DNA of 64,000 bases from positions 1 through 64,000 of the forward strand of contig CAIYUV010000122.1 in NCBI GenBank assembly GCA_903929475.1. Reading direction: 5' to 3'. Position 1 is the stretch's first letter; each line of letters begins with the position of its first letter. The DNA comes from an uncultured Spartobacteria bacterium (GTDB lineage: Bacteria; Verrucomicrobiota; Verrucomicrobiia; Chthoniobacterales; Chthoniobacteraceae). Below, in pieces: positions 1 to 8,551 of this stretch. Both the position numbers and the translations under genes were made by a program. Under the pieces are notes generated by a model, which made no database searches, had not been told where the DNA came from, and saw nothing but the letters and a program-made list of their open reading frames with translations.

Positions 1-138
1 AACGGAGGGGAGGATTTTTCGTCCGCAAATCACACCCTTCCGCCTTGACCACAATAAAGCATCCCGTCATCACTCACTCACACGCTTTTCCGCCATAGCT
101 TAATTTCTATCATCTCTGGCCGAAGAACGGGGTCCACC

Positions 139-357
139 TCAAACCTTCACGGAAGGTTCGGGCAACTGGTTGATGATCGGCTTTAGATCATTGGGAAGCT
201 TTTCCAAAATGGAACGCAGCGAAAGCGAAGCGACTTCCACGGCTCCGGCAGCCTCGGGATGATGCCGCGCGGAAGCGACAGCAACAGGAACTGGAGCGTG
301 AGCAGGTGCGGCTTTGAAGCCTGCCTTGCTGAAAAGTTGTTTGAGAAACGTGAACAT
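139..357 (-). CDS. Small hypothetical protein, 72 aa
   Basis: This short ORF has an ATG start and a basic, hydrophobic N-terminus (MFTFLKQLF), then an Ala/Pro/His-rich linker and a C-terminal stretch SLRSILEKLPNDLKPIINQL that reads like a compact helical segment. It is divergent from the response-regulator gene, whose promoter lies just upstream. The protein ends abruptly after PEPSVKV and no continuation is visible in the remaining 138 bases, so it could be a naturally short protein or the truncated head of a longer one. I do not recognise a named family. The real-gene call rests on ATG start, protein-like composition and position next to signalling genes. Confidence 0.45.
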   Translation of the reverse strand: MFTFLKQLFSKAGFKAAPAHAPVPVAVASARHHPEAAGAVEVASLSLRSILEKLPNDLKPIINQLPEPSVKV

Positions 358-453
358 CGTCGGGCGGTTTTTGCAAAAAGAGGGTTAGCAGCATGGGTGC
401 CACGCCGACTCTCGATACAAAAAAACTTTCTCGCCTGCTGGCGGCTTGCCCCC

Positions 454-462
454 TGCTATAAT
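454..462 (+). promoter_or_regulatory. Extended -10 promoter element
   Basis: The sequence TGCTATAAT is a perfect extended -10 (TGnTATAAT) on the + strand, 56 bases before the ATG of the response-regulator gene. No convincing -35 hexamer sits 16-18 bases upstream, which fits an extended -10 promoter. The assignment is by motif only. Confidence 0.5.
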
Positions 463-518
463 TTACTGTTCCTCCGCGTTGCAAATTTAAGCGCGAGCCT
501 TACACACCAACATTGCAC

Positions 519-1571
519 ATGGGCACCCGCCAAAAAATTCTCATTCTCGATGACGAACAGGATCTCCTGGAAATCTACCAGGAGATACTCGCGCGCCTGC
601 CCAGCCAGCCGGAAATCCGCACCGCCACGAACGGAAACGACGCCATCGCCCTCCTCGAAAACGAACCGTGCGCCCTGCTGCTCGTGGATTTGAACATGCC
701 GCAGATGGACGGCTTCCAAGTGCTCGCCATCGTCCGCCGCCGCTTCCCCACACTCCGCACCGTGGTGATGACGGGCGCGACCGAGGAAGATCTCCGCGCC
801 CGCGCCTACAGCATCGGCGTGGATCTTTATTTGGAAAAACCAAAGACGGGCCGCGAGATCATCTTCTTCGTGGACTGCATCGAGAGCCTGCTCGAACGCG
901 AGAATCAGGGCGGCTTCCGTGGCGTCCAGAGCAAGACTCTGCTCGATATTCTCCAAATGGAATGCATCACGCAAAACACCTGCGTTCTCAAAATCACCAG
1001 CGCACACGGCGAAGGTCGCGTGTGGATTCAGAAAGGCGAAATCATTGACGCCGCCGTCGAAGATAAAAGCGGAAAGCCCGCAATCGTGGAAATGCTCGCA
1101 TGGAAGGCGGGCAATTTTGAAATCCTGCCCTACGGCCTGCCGCGCCCGCGCAATATCTTCATCAACTACGAAAGCCTGCTCATGGAGACGGCCCAGACGA
1201 TGGATGAAGCTGTGGATGCCTCCGAAAATCCCGAGCAAACACCCGAAGGAATGCTCGCATCTTTCTCCCGTTTCACGGGCGTTCAATTTGCGATGGCCGT
1301 GGATCTCACTGGAAGTAAACACGAACACTGGGGCTGTGACGATCCTATCGCACTCGGCGATTGGATTTCCAAAACCGCCAAATCCTTCAAACAACTCGGC
1401 GCAAAAATCCAGGCAGGCGAACTCCTCGACATCGAATCCCTCGGCCAGCAACGCCACCTCTCCATTCTTTCCGGTGATGAAGAAGCCCTCGGCATCGGCT
1501 TCACACGCACACTCGGCATTGGTCAAATCCGCGAAACCCTCAAACAAATCGAAGCAAAATGGGCATTCTAA
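519..1571 (+). CDS. Response regulator: receiver + DUF4388/PatA-like + roadblock-like domain
   Basis: The N-terminal ~120 residues form a CheY-like receiver: acidic pair DDE near residue 11, phospho-acceptor Asp57 in LLVDLNMPQMDG, Thr in VVMTGAT and Lys107 in YLEKP. Residues ~130-210 (SKTLLDILQMECITQNTCVL.. then GEGRVWIQKGEIIDA) match the DUF4388/PatA N-terminal pattern. The C-terminal ~110 residues, with VQFAMAVDLTG and a long amphipathic end, look like a roadblock/LC7 fold. The ORF track starts at a TTG six bases upstream; the ATG at 519 is preferred. There is no DNA-binding domain, so output is probably by protein contact. The stop overlaps the next gene by 13 bases, so the two are co-expressed and probably interact. 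Confidence 0.85.
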   Translation: MGTRQKILILDDEQDLLEIYQEILARLPSQPEIRTATNGNDAIALLENEPCALLLVDLNMPQMDGFQVLAIVRRRFPTLRTVVMTGATEEDLRARAYSIGVDLYLEKPKTGREIIFFVDCIESLLERENQGGFRGVQSKTLLDILQMECITQNTCVLKITSAHGEGRVWIQKGEIIDAAVEDKSGKPAIVEMLAWKAGNFEILPYGLPRPRNIFINYESLLMETAQTMDEAVDASENPEQTPEGMLASFSRFTGVQFAMAVDLTGSKHEHWGCDDPIALGDWISKTAKSFKQLGAKIQAGELLDIESLGQQRHLSILSGDEEALGIGFTRTLGIGQIRETLKQIEAKWAF

Positions 1572-2275
1572 GACCGTTCTCCCGCACCACCGCCCCCATC
1601 AGCCACGACCGGCTTCCCGGCGGCTGCTTCGCCGTCCACCGCGGCGGCGTCGTCATTTCCTCCACACTTCCCAGTTCCTATTCGCAAAAACTCATCGCTG
1701 AAATCGCGCAAACCGTCCTTGAAGCCTTCAAGTCCGCCGTGGATGCCAATCTCCCGCTCAACGACCTGCACATCAGCTACAGCGGACTCAACATCCTCGC
1801 CCGCGAACTTCGCGGTGGCGCACTCATCTTCCTCAATCCACACCAGCCGAACTTCACACGCCCCAAACATCCTGCCGCCATGAGCTACAAAAACCTCGAC
1901 GAATTCATCCTCCACCTCGAAGCACACATCGAGTGCTGGAAGCAATTCAACCACTACGTGAACCTCGCCCGCGACAAAAAATTCACCCCCGAGGATGAGA
2001 GCCAGTTTCTCGATCTGAAAAGCCTCATCACCCAGGGCACCGAGGCCATCGCCGCAAGCGAGGCAAAAGGCGGCCCGCGCAAGGAAGACGTGCTTGCACT
2101 CTTCGCCAGCGCGCCCTCACTGCGCTACCTTTCCGAAATGAGCGAAAGCATCCCCGCCGTCGAAGGCCAGTGGCACCGCATCTACCTCGCCCTCCAGTCC
2201 CTCCTCGGCCAGCTCAAGGTGCAGCAAAACAAGACCGAGGAAAAAACCGGCTGGAGTCTGTTTGGTAAAAAGTAG
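1559..2275 (+). CDS. Roadblock/LC7-like protein, 238 aa
   Basis: Residues ~20-100 show the alternating strand/helix pattern of roadblock/LC7 (MglB-like) domains: GCFAVHRGGVVISSTLP, a helix ending in AFKSA, then LNDLHISYSGLNILAREL and a strand GALIFLNP. The rest is helical with no recognised domain and ends in a charged tail. In bacteria such domains often act as partners or activators of small Ras-like GTPases or as oligomerisation platforms in polarity and motility; no GTPase gene is visible here. It overlaps the preceding regulator gene by 13 bases, indicating translational coupling. It converges on the giant ThuA gene with only a 3-base gap between stop codons. Confidence 0.6.
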   Translation: MGILRPFSRTTAPISHDRLPGGCFAVHRGGVVISSTLPSSYSQKLIAEIAQTVLEAFKSAVDANLPLNDLHISYSGLNILARELRGGALIFLNPHQPNFTRPKHPAAMSYKNLDEFILHLEAHIECWKQFNHYVNLARDKKFTPEDESQFLDLKSLITQGTEAIAASEAKGGPRKEDVLALFASAPSLRYLSEMSESIPAVEGQWHRIYLALQSLLGQLKVQQNKTEEKTGWSLFGKK

Positions 2276-2278
2276 CGA

Positions 2279-5200
2279 TTACTTCCCGCTGGCCCACTGC
2301 ACTGCGTTTTTCAGCAGCGTTTGGTAGGCTTCGAGGTTGTGGGCGCGTTCGTCGTGGCCGAGGGTGAAGCCGACGATGCGGGCCTTTGGGTGTTTCACGA
2401 TGAAGACTTGTGGGAAGACTTTGCCGCTCTTGCGACTTGTCGCGGTGGCGAGGACTTCGATGGGCGTGGCGCCGGGATCGGGATTGTAGTTATAGAGTTC
2501 GTCGGTGATTTCAAACTCCGCTGGCACGCCCTTCGTGATCGGGTGTTCGGCGTTGGTGACTTTCGCCGTGAACGGTCCGAGCGCGTCGTGACCCTTCGTT
2601 CCGCCGCCGATGATTTCCTTGTTCCACTCGGGGAAGTTTCTCCACGCATACCAGCAGCCGGGATGGTGCGCGATGATGGCACCGCCGCGATTCGCGTAGT
2701 CGAGCAGCGCCTTCTTCGTCGCGGAACTGATGGGCTGGTTCGCGCTGAGCAACAGCACGTCAACGCGGTCGAGGATGGCGGGGATGCCGTTCAGGTTTTG
2801 CGTATAATCCACCCAGCCGGTGACGGGCGTGAGCGTGGCTTTGTCGGTGCCGCCGAAAAACTTCACGAAATCGTGCGACGAACCTCCGCCGACGATGAGC
2901 ACGCGCGGGCCGTTCGCGGGGCGGGCGGCAGGTGGCTGCGGGACAGGGTCGGTGAACTGCGGCTTGAAGCCTGCGTCTTCATCCACAGCAGCGCTCTTCG
3001 GCGCGGGCGCGGGCGCTGCGGCACCGTCACCTAACTCCGCAGTGATCGCCACGATGGTCGGCGCGGCGTTCGTGCCGAAGCTCTCCAGCACGATGCGATC
3101 GATCTCCGTCGCGGCGCTCAACTGCTTCGTGAACCAGCGCAACTGGCGCGCTTTCACGATGCCTTCGGCGAATTTCGAGCCGGGGACATCCACGCGGTTG
3201 ATGTAGTCGGAAAACTCGTTGCCGTTCTTGCACACGAACGTCTCGCTCGCGCCGCCGGTTGCGTGGACGGTGATTTTCAGCACGTCGCTGGTGTCCGTGC
3301 CTTCTTTCAAAAATCCCCAGCCAGTCACACCGCCGAGGAAGTGCAGCCTGCTCGCCCTGAATCCCACTTTCACTTCCACGCGCTGCGGCATCGTCTGCGC
3401 GACCGCGTTTGCCGGGCCGCCTTTGAGCACGACGATGTTCGACGCCGCTTTTTCAGGCGCGACGACATTGAATGGAATGGTGCCGATCATGACCGTGCCC
3501 GTCTTGCTGAACTCGAACGATTCGCCCTTCGCAGCGGCGCTGTTGTAAATGCCGCGCGAGGTGTTCGTGGTGAATGCGCTCTTGAGATCGAGCACGCGGA
3601 ACTTCCCGCCGTCCACGCTCTGCATGTAGGCGATGATGTCGCGCAGCGCTTCGCCGCCGAGTCCCTCGAAGCCCTCGGGCATGAGCGAGCGTCCGGTGTT
3701 CGAGCGCGATTTGAGATCGGCGACTTTCACCTCCTGGACTCCAGCGAGGCTCTTCAGCGTGATGCTCGCGGCGTTTTCCGCAGCGATGACTCCGGAGAAA
3801 AGCTGGCCGTCCTTCGTTTCGAGATTCCATGCGTTAAAGCTCGGGTCCACCTCGGCATTCGGGTCCACGATTGCGCCGAGTAATTCCGCTGCGCCGTGCG
3901 CGCCCATACCGGTGAGGCCGGGGCCGATGTCCGCTCCACCGTCGCCAAATTTATGGCAGATGGCGCAGGTCGTCGTGAAAAGCGCCTTGCCCTTCGCGGG
4001 ATCGCCTTTGCCTTCGACGACGGGGAGGAGCTTCGCGATGGCCTCCTTCTTCGCCTTCGTCTGCGGGTTCAATTCCGCGAGCATGTCGGTGGCGCGTTTG
4101 GCCACGCCTTTGTCGGGATGCGTGCGGAGACGCGCGGCGGTGGTCGGGCCGAGCTTCGTCACGTCCACGGCGTTGCTCTTCAGCGCATCGAGGAAAGCGA
4201 GCGTCCAGTCGGCGCGCTTGAGCAATGTGTCAAAAGCGGGAGCCTGCACGTCGGCGGGCAGTTTTTCATAGGCGGCGGAAAGCGCCGTGCCCACGCTCAC
4301 GTCGTCGGTTTCGCCGAGGGCGGCGATGAGGCCGCGCTGGAAGCCGGGCGTGCCGGCGGCGAGTTGTTTCACCACGGCGGGGAGAATCGTGGCGTCGCTG
4401 CTGCGGAGGCTGATGAGACTGCGCGCGGCGGCGAGACGCGTGGCGTCGTCGGCCTTTGCGTCTGCGACGGCGGAAAGGAGCGAGCCGGAGAGTTTGGCGA
4501 CCTCGCCTTTGAGCGCGCCGGCCTTGTCCCACTTCGCGGCGAGCGGGAGCACGCTGGAATTGGCTCCGCTCACAAGCAGCTTGGCGAGCGCGGCGGAAAG
4601 TTCCGGCGTCATCGCAGGCGCGTCTTTGAGTTTGCCGAGTTTTTCGAGAATCGCGCTCTTGAGCGCATCGGTGCTGGCGGGCTTGCCCGCGAGCGCGACG
4701 ACGAGCTTCGCCGCAGCATCCACATTGTTTCTCCACGCGATGGCGCTGGCGAGTTGCCCGACGAGCTGCGCGAACTGCGCTGGATCCGCGCTATCGAGCG
4801 CAGCCGCTATCGCCGCATCGGGAGCTTGATTGAGCGCGCCAACGGCGGCACTGCGCTGCCAGTCGTCGTCGAATTTGGACCAAGCGGTGGTGATAGTCTT
4901 GGCGGTCGTGGGCCAAACAACGCCTGCGGCAAAAGCACGAAGTGCAGCGAGACGAACTGTGGGATCAGCATCCTCAACAAGCTTTCCAATTTTCGGCTCG
5001 TAGTCTGTGTAAACGCTCATCCCTTTGGCGTAAGCCTCCAAAATCAGCGCGGCGTTTCTGCGAACCGAGGCATCTGTATCTTCAAATCCGGAAAGCATAT
5101 TAAAAGCGGTTGGGAAAATCGCTTGCTTGGTCCAGAGCGTGGCGATGCGAGCATCGGGTGATTTACTGGCTTCAAGCGGTCGCAGAGCAGCGAAAATCGC

Positions 5201-7423
5201 CGCTCTCGTGTCCTCTTTTTTGCCCGGTCCTGCCAATTCCACGAGCAACCTGCTCGCCGTCATCCGCATATGTGCGCTTGGAAACTCCAGCGCCTTCACC
5301 AACTCCGCAACTCCCGCCTTCGACAAATCCGGCACCGTGAGTTTTTTCGCGTCCTTGTGATCAATACGCCAGATGCGGCCGAAGTAGTGGTCGCGGTCGG
5401 GGCGCACGGCAGCGTTGGACTTGTTGTGATCGGGGCCGCGCGTGTCGTTGTGGATGACGGCCTGATTGTAAAAGTCGCCGATATACACCGCGCCGTCCGG
5501 GCCGACGCGCACTTCGATGGGACGCCACCACATGTCGCGGCTGCGGATGAACTCCGTCTCCTCGCGGCCCGGCAGTTTTTTCGCCGAGTAGGTGGAGCCG
5601 GCGGGCGTGAGGCGCTGGTGCGCAATGATGTTGATGGTCGGCTCGGTGCAGAAGTAATCGCCGTTGTATTCCGCCGGCCACGAACCGCCGTCGTAAATCG
5701 CGCAGCCCGCGCCCGCCGTGAAATCGCCCACTCGGTCAATCTGCACGTAGGCCATTTGCTCCCACGTCATCGCGGGGAAACTCTTTTGTGCGCCGATGAT
5801 GACGCTGGAACTTTGCGTGTTGCCCACTTTTCCGCGCGCCAGCGCATACTCGGGCAGGACGACCTGGCTGAGCAGCGTGCCGCTCGTCGGCTGCGTCCAG
5901 AAAAAGCGGTTGTCGCCGGTGATGTGGAGACCCCACGTGTTGCCGCCGCGCGAGCTGTATTGCTCGAAGGCGGAGCCGTCCGGTTTGAAGCGCACGACGC
6001 CGGAGCCGATGTTGCCGAATTTCTTGCTGCCGTCGGGGCTCGTCACGTCGCCTGCGCTGTAGCCGTGCGTGGCGTAGATCCAGCCATCCCAACCCCATCG
6101 CGGATTGTTGATGACCGCGTGAGTGTCGCGCGTGCCGAGGCCGGTGTAGAGTTTTTCGACTTTGCGCGCCTTGCCGTCCGGGCCCGGGTCGTGGATGAAA
6201 AGAATGTCCGGCGCCTGCGTGACGATGACGCCGTCCTTGTAAAAGACGAAGCCGGTGACGAGTTCGAGTCCTTCGTAAAAGACCTCTTTTTTGTCCATCA
6301 CACCGTCGCCTTTGCTCGATGTGAGGATGCTGATTTTGTCGAGAGCCTTGCGCTCCTGCTGGCCGGGCGTGGGGTCAATGCCGCCGTGATCCTTCCACTC
6401 CTTACCACGGTAATCCGGGCGCATCCCGCGACGGCCATTCGGATACTCGGGCGTCTCGGCGACCCACAAACGGCCCGCAGGATCCCAGTCGAAATTCATA
6501 GGCTTCGTGATGAGCGGCTCGGCGGCGACGAGCGTGAGTTTGAAATCCGGGTGAATCTCCAGCGCCTTGAGCGTGTCCTCGGGTTTCTGCGGCCCGCCCT
6601 CGGGATACGTGAGCGAGGCGACTTCCTCCTTCTTGCAAAATTCATCAATATTTTCGCGATGCGCTGCCCACGCAATCGAGCGCAGCAAAATCGCGCGATA
6701 GTGCGGCTTTTCAAAAGTGAAGTAGAGATGGCCGGGGATACTTACCACGGCACGGTATGGTTTCGTCCCGCCCTCGGTGGTCTTTTCGTAAGCCCACATC
6801 ATCGGCTGGATGTCGAAGACCTGCGCCTTGTTGCCGAGGCCCTTGCCGCCGCGCCCGTAGGGCGTGTAGGTCGTGGCCAGCACCTTCACGTCGGGCGAGA
6901 TGTCCATGTCGTAGTAAATCTCGTCATCAATGCGGAAATTCGAGGCTCCACGAGTGATGGGATGACCGCCGCCGATTTGCTGATTCTCCGTGTAGTAGAG
7001 GTCCATCATCCCCTCCTTGAACTTCGTCTTTCCCTGCACCCACGCGCCGCCGATAACCGATTTCCACCACGCCGGATCATTACTCACCGACGCCGTGTGG
7101 ATGACGACAAGCCCGCCGCCGCGCTTCGTGAACTCGGCGACATTCGCCTTCTGCTCCTCGGTCGCGTTGCCGCCATCCTGAGCATACATCACGAGCACGT
7201 CTGTCTGTTTGAGTTGCTCGGCGGTCGGCCAGTCCATCGCGCCGTCGGTTTTCATCCCGCGCTGCGCGAGCAACACCTTCCAGTCATTCAGAAATTTCTC
7301 GTGCTCATGCGCATTCGGCCCATGTGATTTTTTTCCACCACGGATGAATACCCGGAGCGGTTCGGCGGAGAAGGCGGAGAGTGAAAAACAGAGGAAGAGA
7401 CAGAGTTGAATGAAGCGTTTCAT
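2279..7423 (-). CDS. Giant secreted ThuA - PVC dehydrogenase - HEAT - cytochrome c - ThuA fusion
   Basis: About 1714 aa. The ATG at 7423 gives a clean signal peptide (MKRFIQLCLFLCFSLSAFSA); the ORF-track start 60 bases upstream would bury it. Order: ThuA-like domain (~22-250, VFIRGGKKSHG; EHEKF); a PVC-type membrane-bound dehydrogenase beta-propeller (~280-660, FDWDPAGRLWVAETPEYP); HEAT-like alpha repeats (~680-1130); a c-type haem domain with TCAICHKFG near residue 1155 and a likely Met ligand in SLMPEGFEGL; a beta-rich linker; and a second ThuA domain (~1500-1714, GPRVLIVGGGSSHDF). Family knowledge suggests periplasmic sugar or polyol oxidation with electrons passed to the haem; the substrate is unknown. 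A ThuA domain at both ends of one chain is unusual. Confidence 0.85.
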   Translation of the reverse strand: MKRFIQLCLFLCFSLSAFSAEPLRVFIRGGKKSHGPNAHEHEKFLNDWKVLLAQRGMKTDGAMDWPTAEQLKQTDVLVMYAQDGGNATEEQKANVAEFTKRGGGLVVIHTASVSNDPAWWKSVIGGAWVQGKTKFKEGMMDLYYTENQQIGGGHPITRGASNFRIDDEIYYDMDISPDVKVLATTYTPYGRGGKGLGNKAQVFDIQPMMWAYEKTTEGGTKPYRAVVSIPGHLYFTFEKPHYRAILLRSIAWAAHRENIDEFCKKEEVASLTYPEGGPQKPEDTLKALEIHPDFKLTLVAAEPLITKPMNFDWDPAGRLWVAETPEYPNGRRGMRPDYRGKEWKDHGGIDPTPGQQERKALDKISILTSSKGDGVMDKKEVFYEGLELVTGFVFYKDGVIVTQAPDILFIHDPGPDGKARKVEKLYTGLGTRDTHAVINNPRWGWDGWIYATHGYSAGDVTSPDGSKKFGNIGSGVVRFKPDGSAFEQYSSRGGNTWGLHITGDNRFFWTQPTSGTLLSQVVLPEYALARGKVGNTQSSSVIIGAQKSFPAMTWEQMAYVQIDRVGDFTAGAGCAIYDGGSWPAEYNGDYFCTEPTINIIAHQRLTPAGSTYSAKKLPGREETEFIRSRDMWWRPIEVRVGPDGAVYIGDFYNQAVIHNDTRGPDHNKSNAAVRPDRDHYFGRIWRIDHKDAKKLTVPDLSKAGVAELVKALEFPSAHMRMTASRLLVELAGPGKKEDTRAAIFAALRPLEASKSPDARIATLWTKQAIFPTAFNMLSGFEDTDASVRRNAALILEAYAKGMSVYTDYEPKIGKLVEDADPTVRLAALRAFAAGVVWPTTAKTITTAWSKFDDDWQRSAAVGALNQAPDAAIAAALDSADPAQFAQLVGQLASAIAWRNNVDAAAKLVVALAGKPASTDALKSAILEKLGKLKDAPAMTPELSAALAKLLVSGANSSVLPLAAKWDKAGALKGEVAKLSGSLLSAVADAKADDATRLAAARSLISLRSSDATILPAVVKQLAAGTPGFQRGLIAALGETDDVSVGTALSAAYEKLPADVQAPAFDTLLKRADWTLAFLDALKSNAVDVTKLGPTTAARLRTHPDKGVAKRATDMLAELNPQTKAKKEAIAKLLPVVEGKGDPAKGKALFTTTCAICHKFGDGGADIGPGLTGMGAHGAAELLGAIVDPNAEVDPSFNAWNLETKDGQLFSGVIAAENAASITLKSLAGVQEVKVADLKSRSNTGRSLMPEGFEGLGGEALRDIIAYMQSVDGGKFRVLDLKSAFTTNTSRGIYNSAAAKGESFEFSKTGTVMIGTIPFNVVAPEKAASNIVVLKGGPANAVAQTMPQRVEVKVGFRASRLHFLGGVTGWGFLKEGTDTSDVLKITVHATGGASETFVCKNGNEFSDYINRVDVPGSKFAEGIVKARQLRWFTKQLSAATEIDRIVLESFGTNAAPTIVAITAELGDGAAAPAPAPKSAAVDEDAGFKPQFTDPVPQPPAARPANGPRVLIVGGGSSHDFVKFFGGTDKATLTPVTGWVDYTQNLNGIPAILDRVDVLLLSANQPISSATKKALLDYANRGGAIIAHHPGCWYAWRNFPEWNKEIIGGGTKGHDALGPFTAKVTNAEHPITKGVPAEFEITDELYNYNPDPGATPIEVLATATSRKSGKVFPQVFIVKHPKARIVGFTLGHDERAHNLEAYQTLLKNAVQWASGK

Positions 7424-7516
7424 GAATGTTTCTAGCGGTTGGGAATTTGAAGCGGGCGTCGTGTGTAGCCCGCCCGCAGACAACCGCCAGCCTTTCCAAA
7501 AACTTAGGCGAAACCC

Positions 7517-8551
7517 CTAGCGCGTGATGAGCGCGCCCGTGGCCTGCTGATTCCAGCCGAGCGCCGCGACGAGTGCGCGCGAGCTAGACTGGCGTTCGAG
7601 GGCGTCGGCGGCGAGGACGACTTGCAGCAATGCTCCTGCGCCGATGGCTTCTCCGAGGAATTCTTTCGCAAAAAGATCGCGAGGAGCGGGCGATGGGAAA
7701 TGACGTGCGGTTGCAGCGCGAAGAAGCGCGTCCACCCACGTTCCGTTTGCACCGCTGGCTAAAATATCCACGCCTCCATCGGGCTTGAGCGCGGTGAAGA
7801 CGCGATCCAGCGCGGCGGAGGCTTCGCGACGGGAGATGAAACTTTCGCCGGGATGCGAGGCGATTTTGCCGCGACGACCATCGTGTCCGAGCAGCACGGC
7901 TGCCGCGCCTTCAGCGAGCAGCGCGCCTTTTCCCGGACGCGCGAGCCGCCAGTCGCGATGCGCTTCGATGAGCGCCCAGTCGAGTTCCTCGGCGGCGACG
8001 ACGAGGACGTGATCCGCGTCGCCAAGTTCGAGGAGTTGTGTGCCGAAGTGCAGCGCCTGCAAGCCGACCGTGCCATCGCCGACGAGCGTGTAAGTCGCGC
8101 CGTCCACGCCGAGCATCGCGGCGAGATGGCTGGCGGGTGCGTTGTAAACAGTCTCGGGAAACAGCATCGGGCTGGCGGCATTCGCGCCCTGTTTGACAAT
8201 CTGCTCGTAGAATCGCCGCGTGTATTGCACGCACCCGCTCGACACGCCGAACACGATGGCGAGCCGCGATTTTTGTGCGGGAGTAAACTCGGTGCCTCTA
8301 TCCGCCATCGCCGCCTTTCCCGCCGCAGCCGCGAGCAAACTGATCGCGCTCGAACGACGCAAACGTGGCTCGCGACCGAGGTGCGCGGTGTATTCCGCCG
8401 GCACCGGTGCTGCGCACAGTTTGCGACCAGTCTCGGGATTCGTGACTTCGACGACTGCCGCCCGCTCGCCTGCTTCGATGCGACGGCAGATCGTATCGAG
8501 ATCGCCACCGAGCGGAGTCACGCAGCCGATGCCAGCGATGCGTGCGCTCAT
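7517..8551 (-). CDS. Ketosynthase-like protein lacking catalytic residues (CLF-like)
   Basis: The fold follows beta-ketoacyl synthases: start MSARIAGIGCVTPLG, middle VFGVSSGCVQYTRRFYEQ, end KEFLGEAIGAGALLQ. Where active enzymes have the nucleophilic cysteine (compare NACASG in the neighbour) this protein reads GDGTVGLQ. The two catalytic histidine positions read ASGANGT and FLGEAIG. The Cys-His-His triad is therefore absent, as in chain-length factors of type II polyketide systems. The ATG at 8551 overlaps the stop of the active ketosynthase (ATGA), a coupling expected for a 1:1 heterodimer. The ORF-track extension upstream only overlaps that gene. Family assignment is good; the chain-length role is inferred. 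Confidence 0.8.
   Translation of the reverse strand: MSARIAGIGCVTPLGGDLDTICRRIEAGERAAVVEVTNPETGRKLCAAPVPAEYTAHLGREPRLRRSSAISLLAAAAGKAAMADRGTEFTPAQKSRLAIVFGVSSGCVQYTRRFYEQIVKQGANAASPMLFPETVYNAPASHLAAMLGVDGATYTLVGDGTVGLQALHFGTQLLELGDADHVLVVAAEELDWALIEAHRDWRLARPGKGALLAEGAAAVLLGHDGRRGKIASHPGESFISRREASAALDRVFTALKPDGGVDILASGANGTWVDALLRAATARHFPSPAPRDLFAKEFLGEAIGAGALLQVVLAADALERQSSSRALVAALGWNQQATGALITR

Noticed and set aside
5270-7327. 685 aa + strand ORF
   Set aside because: Antisense to the giant ThuA gene; Arg/Ala/Val-rich composition with no domain, typical of a shadow frame in GC-rich DNA.
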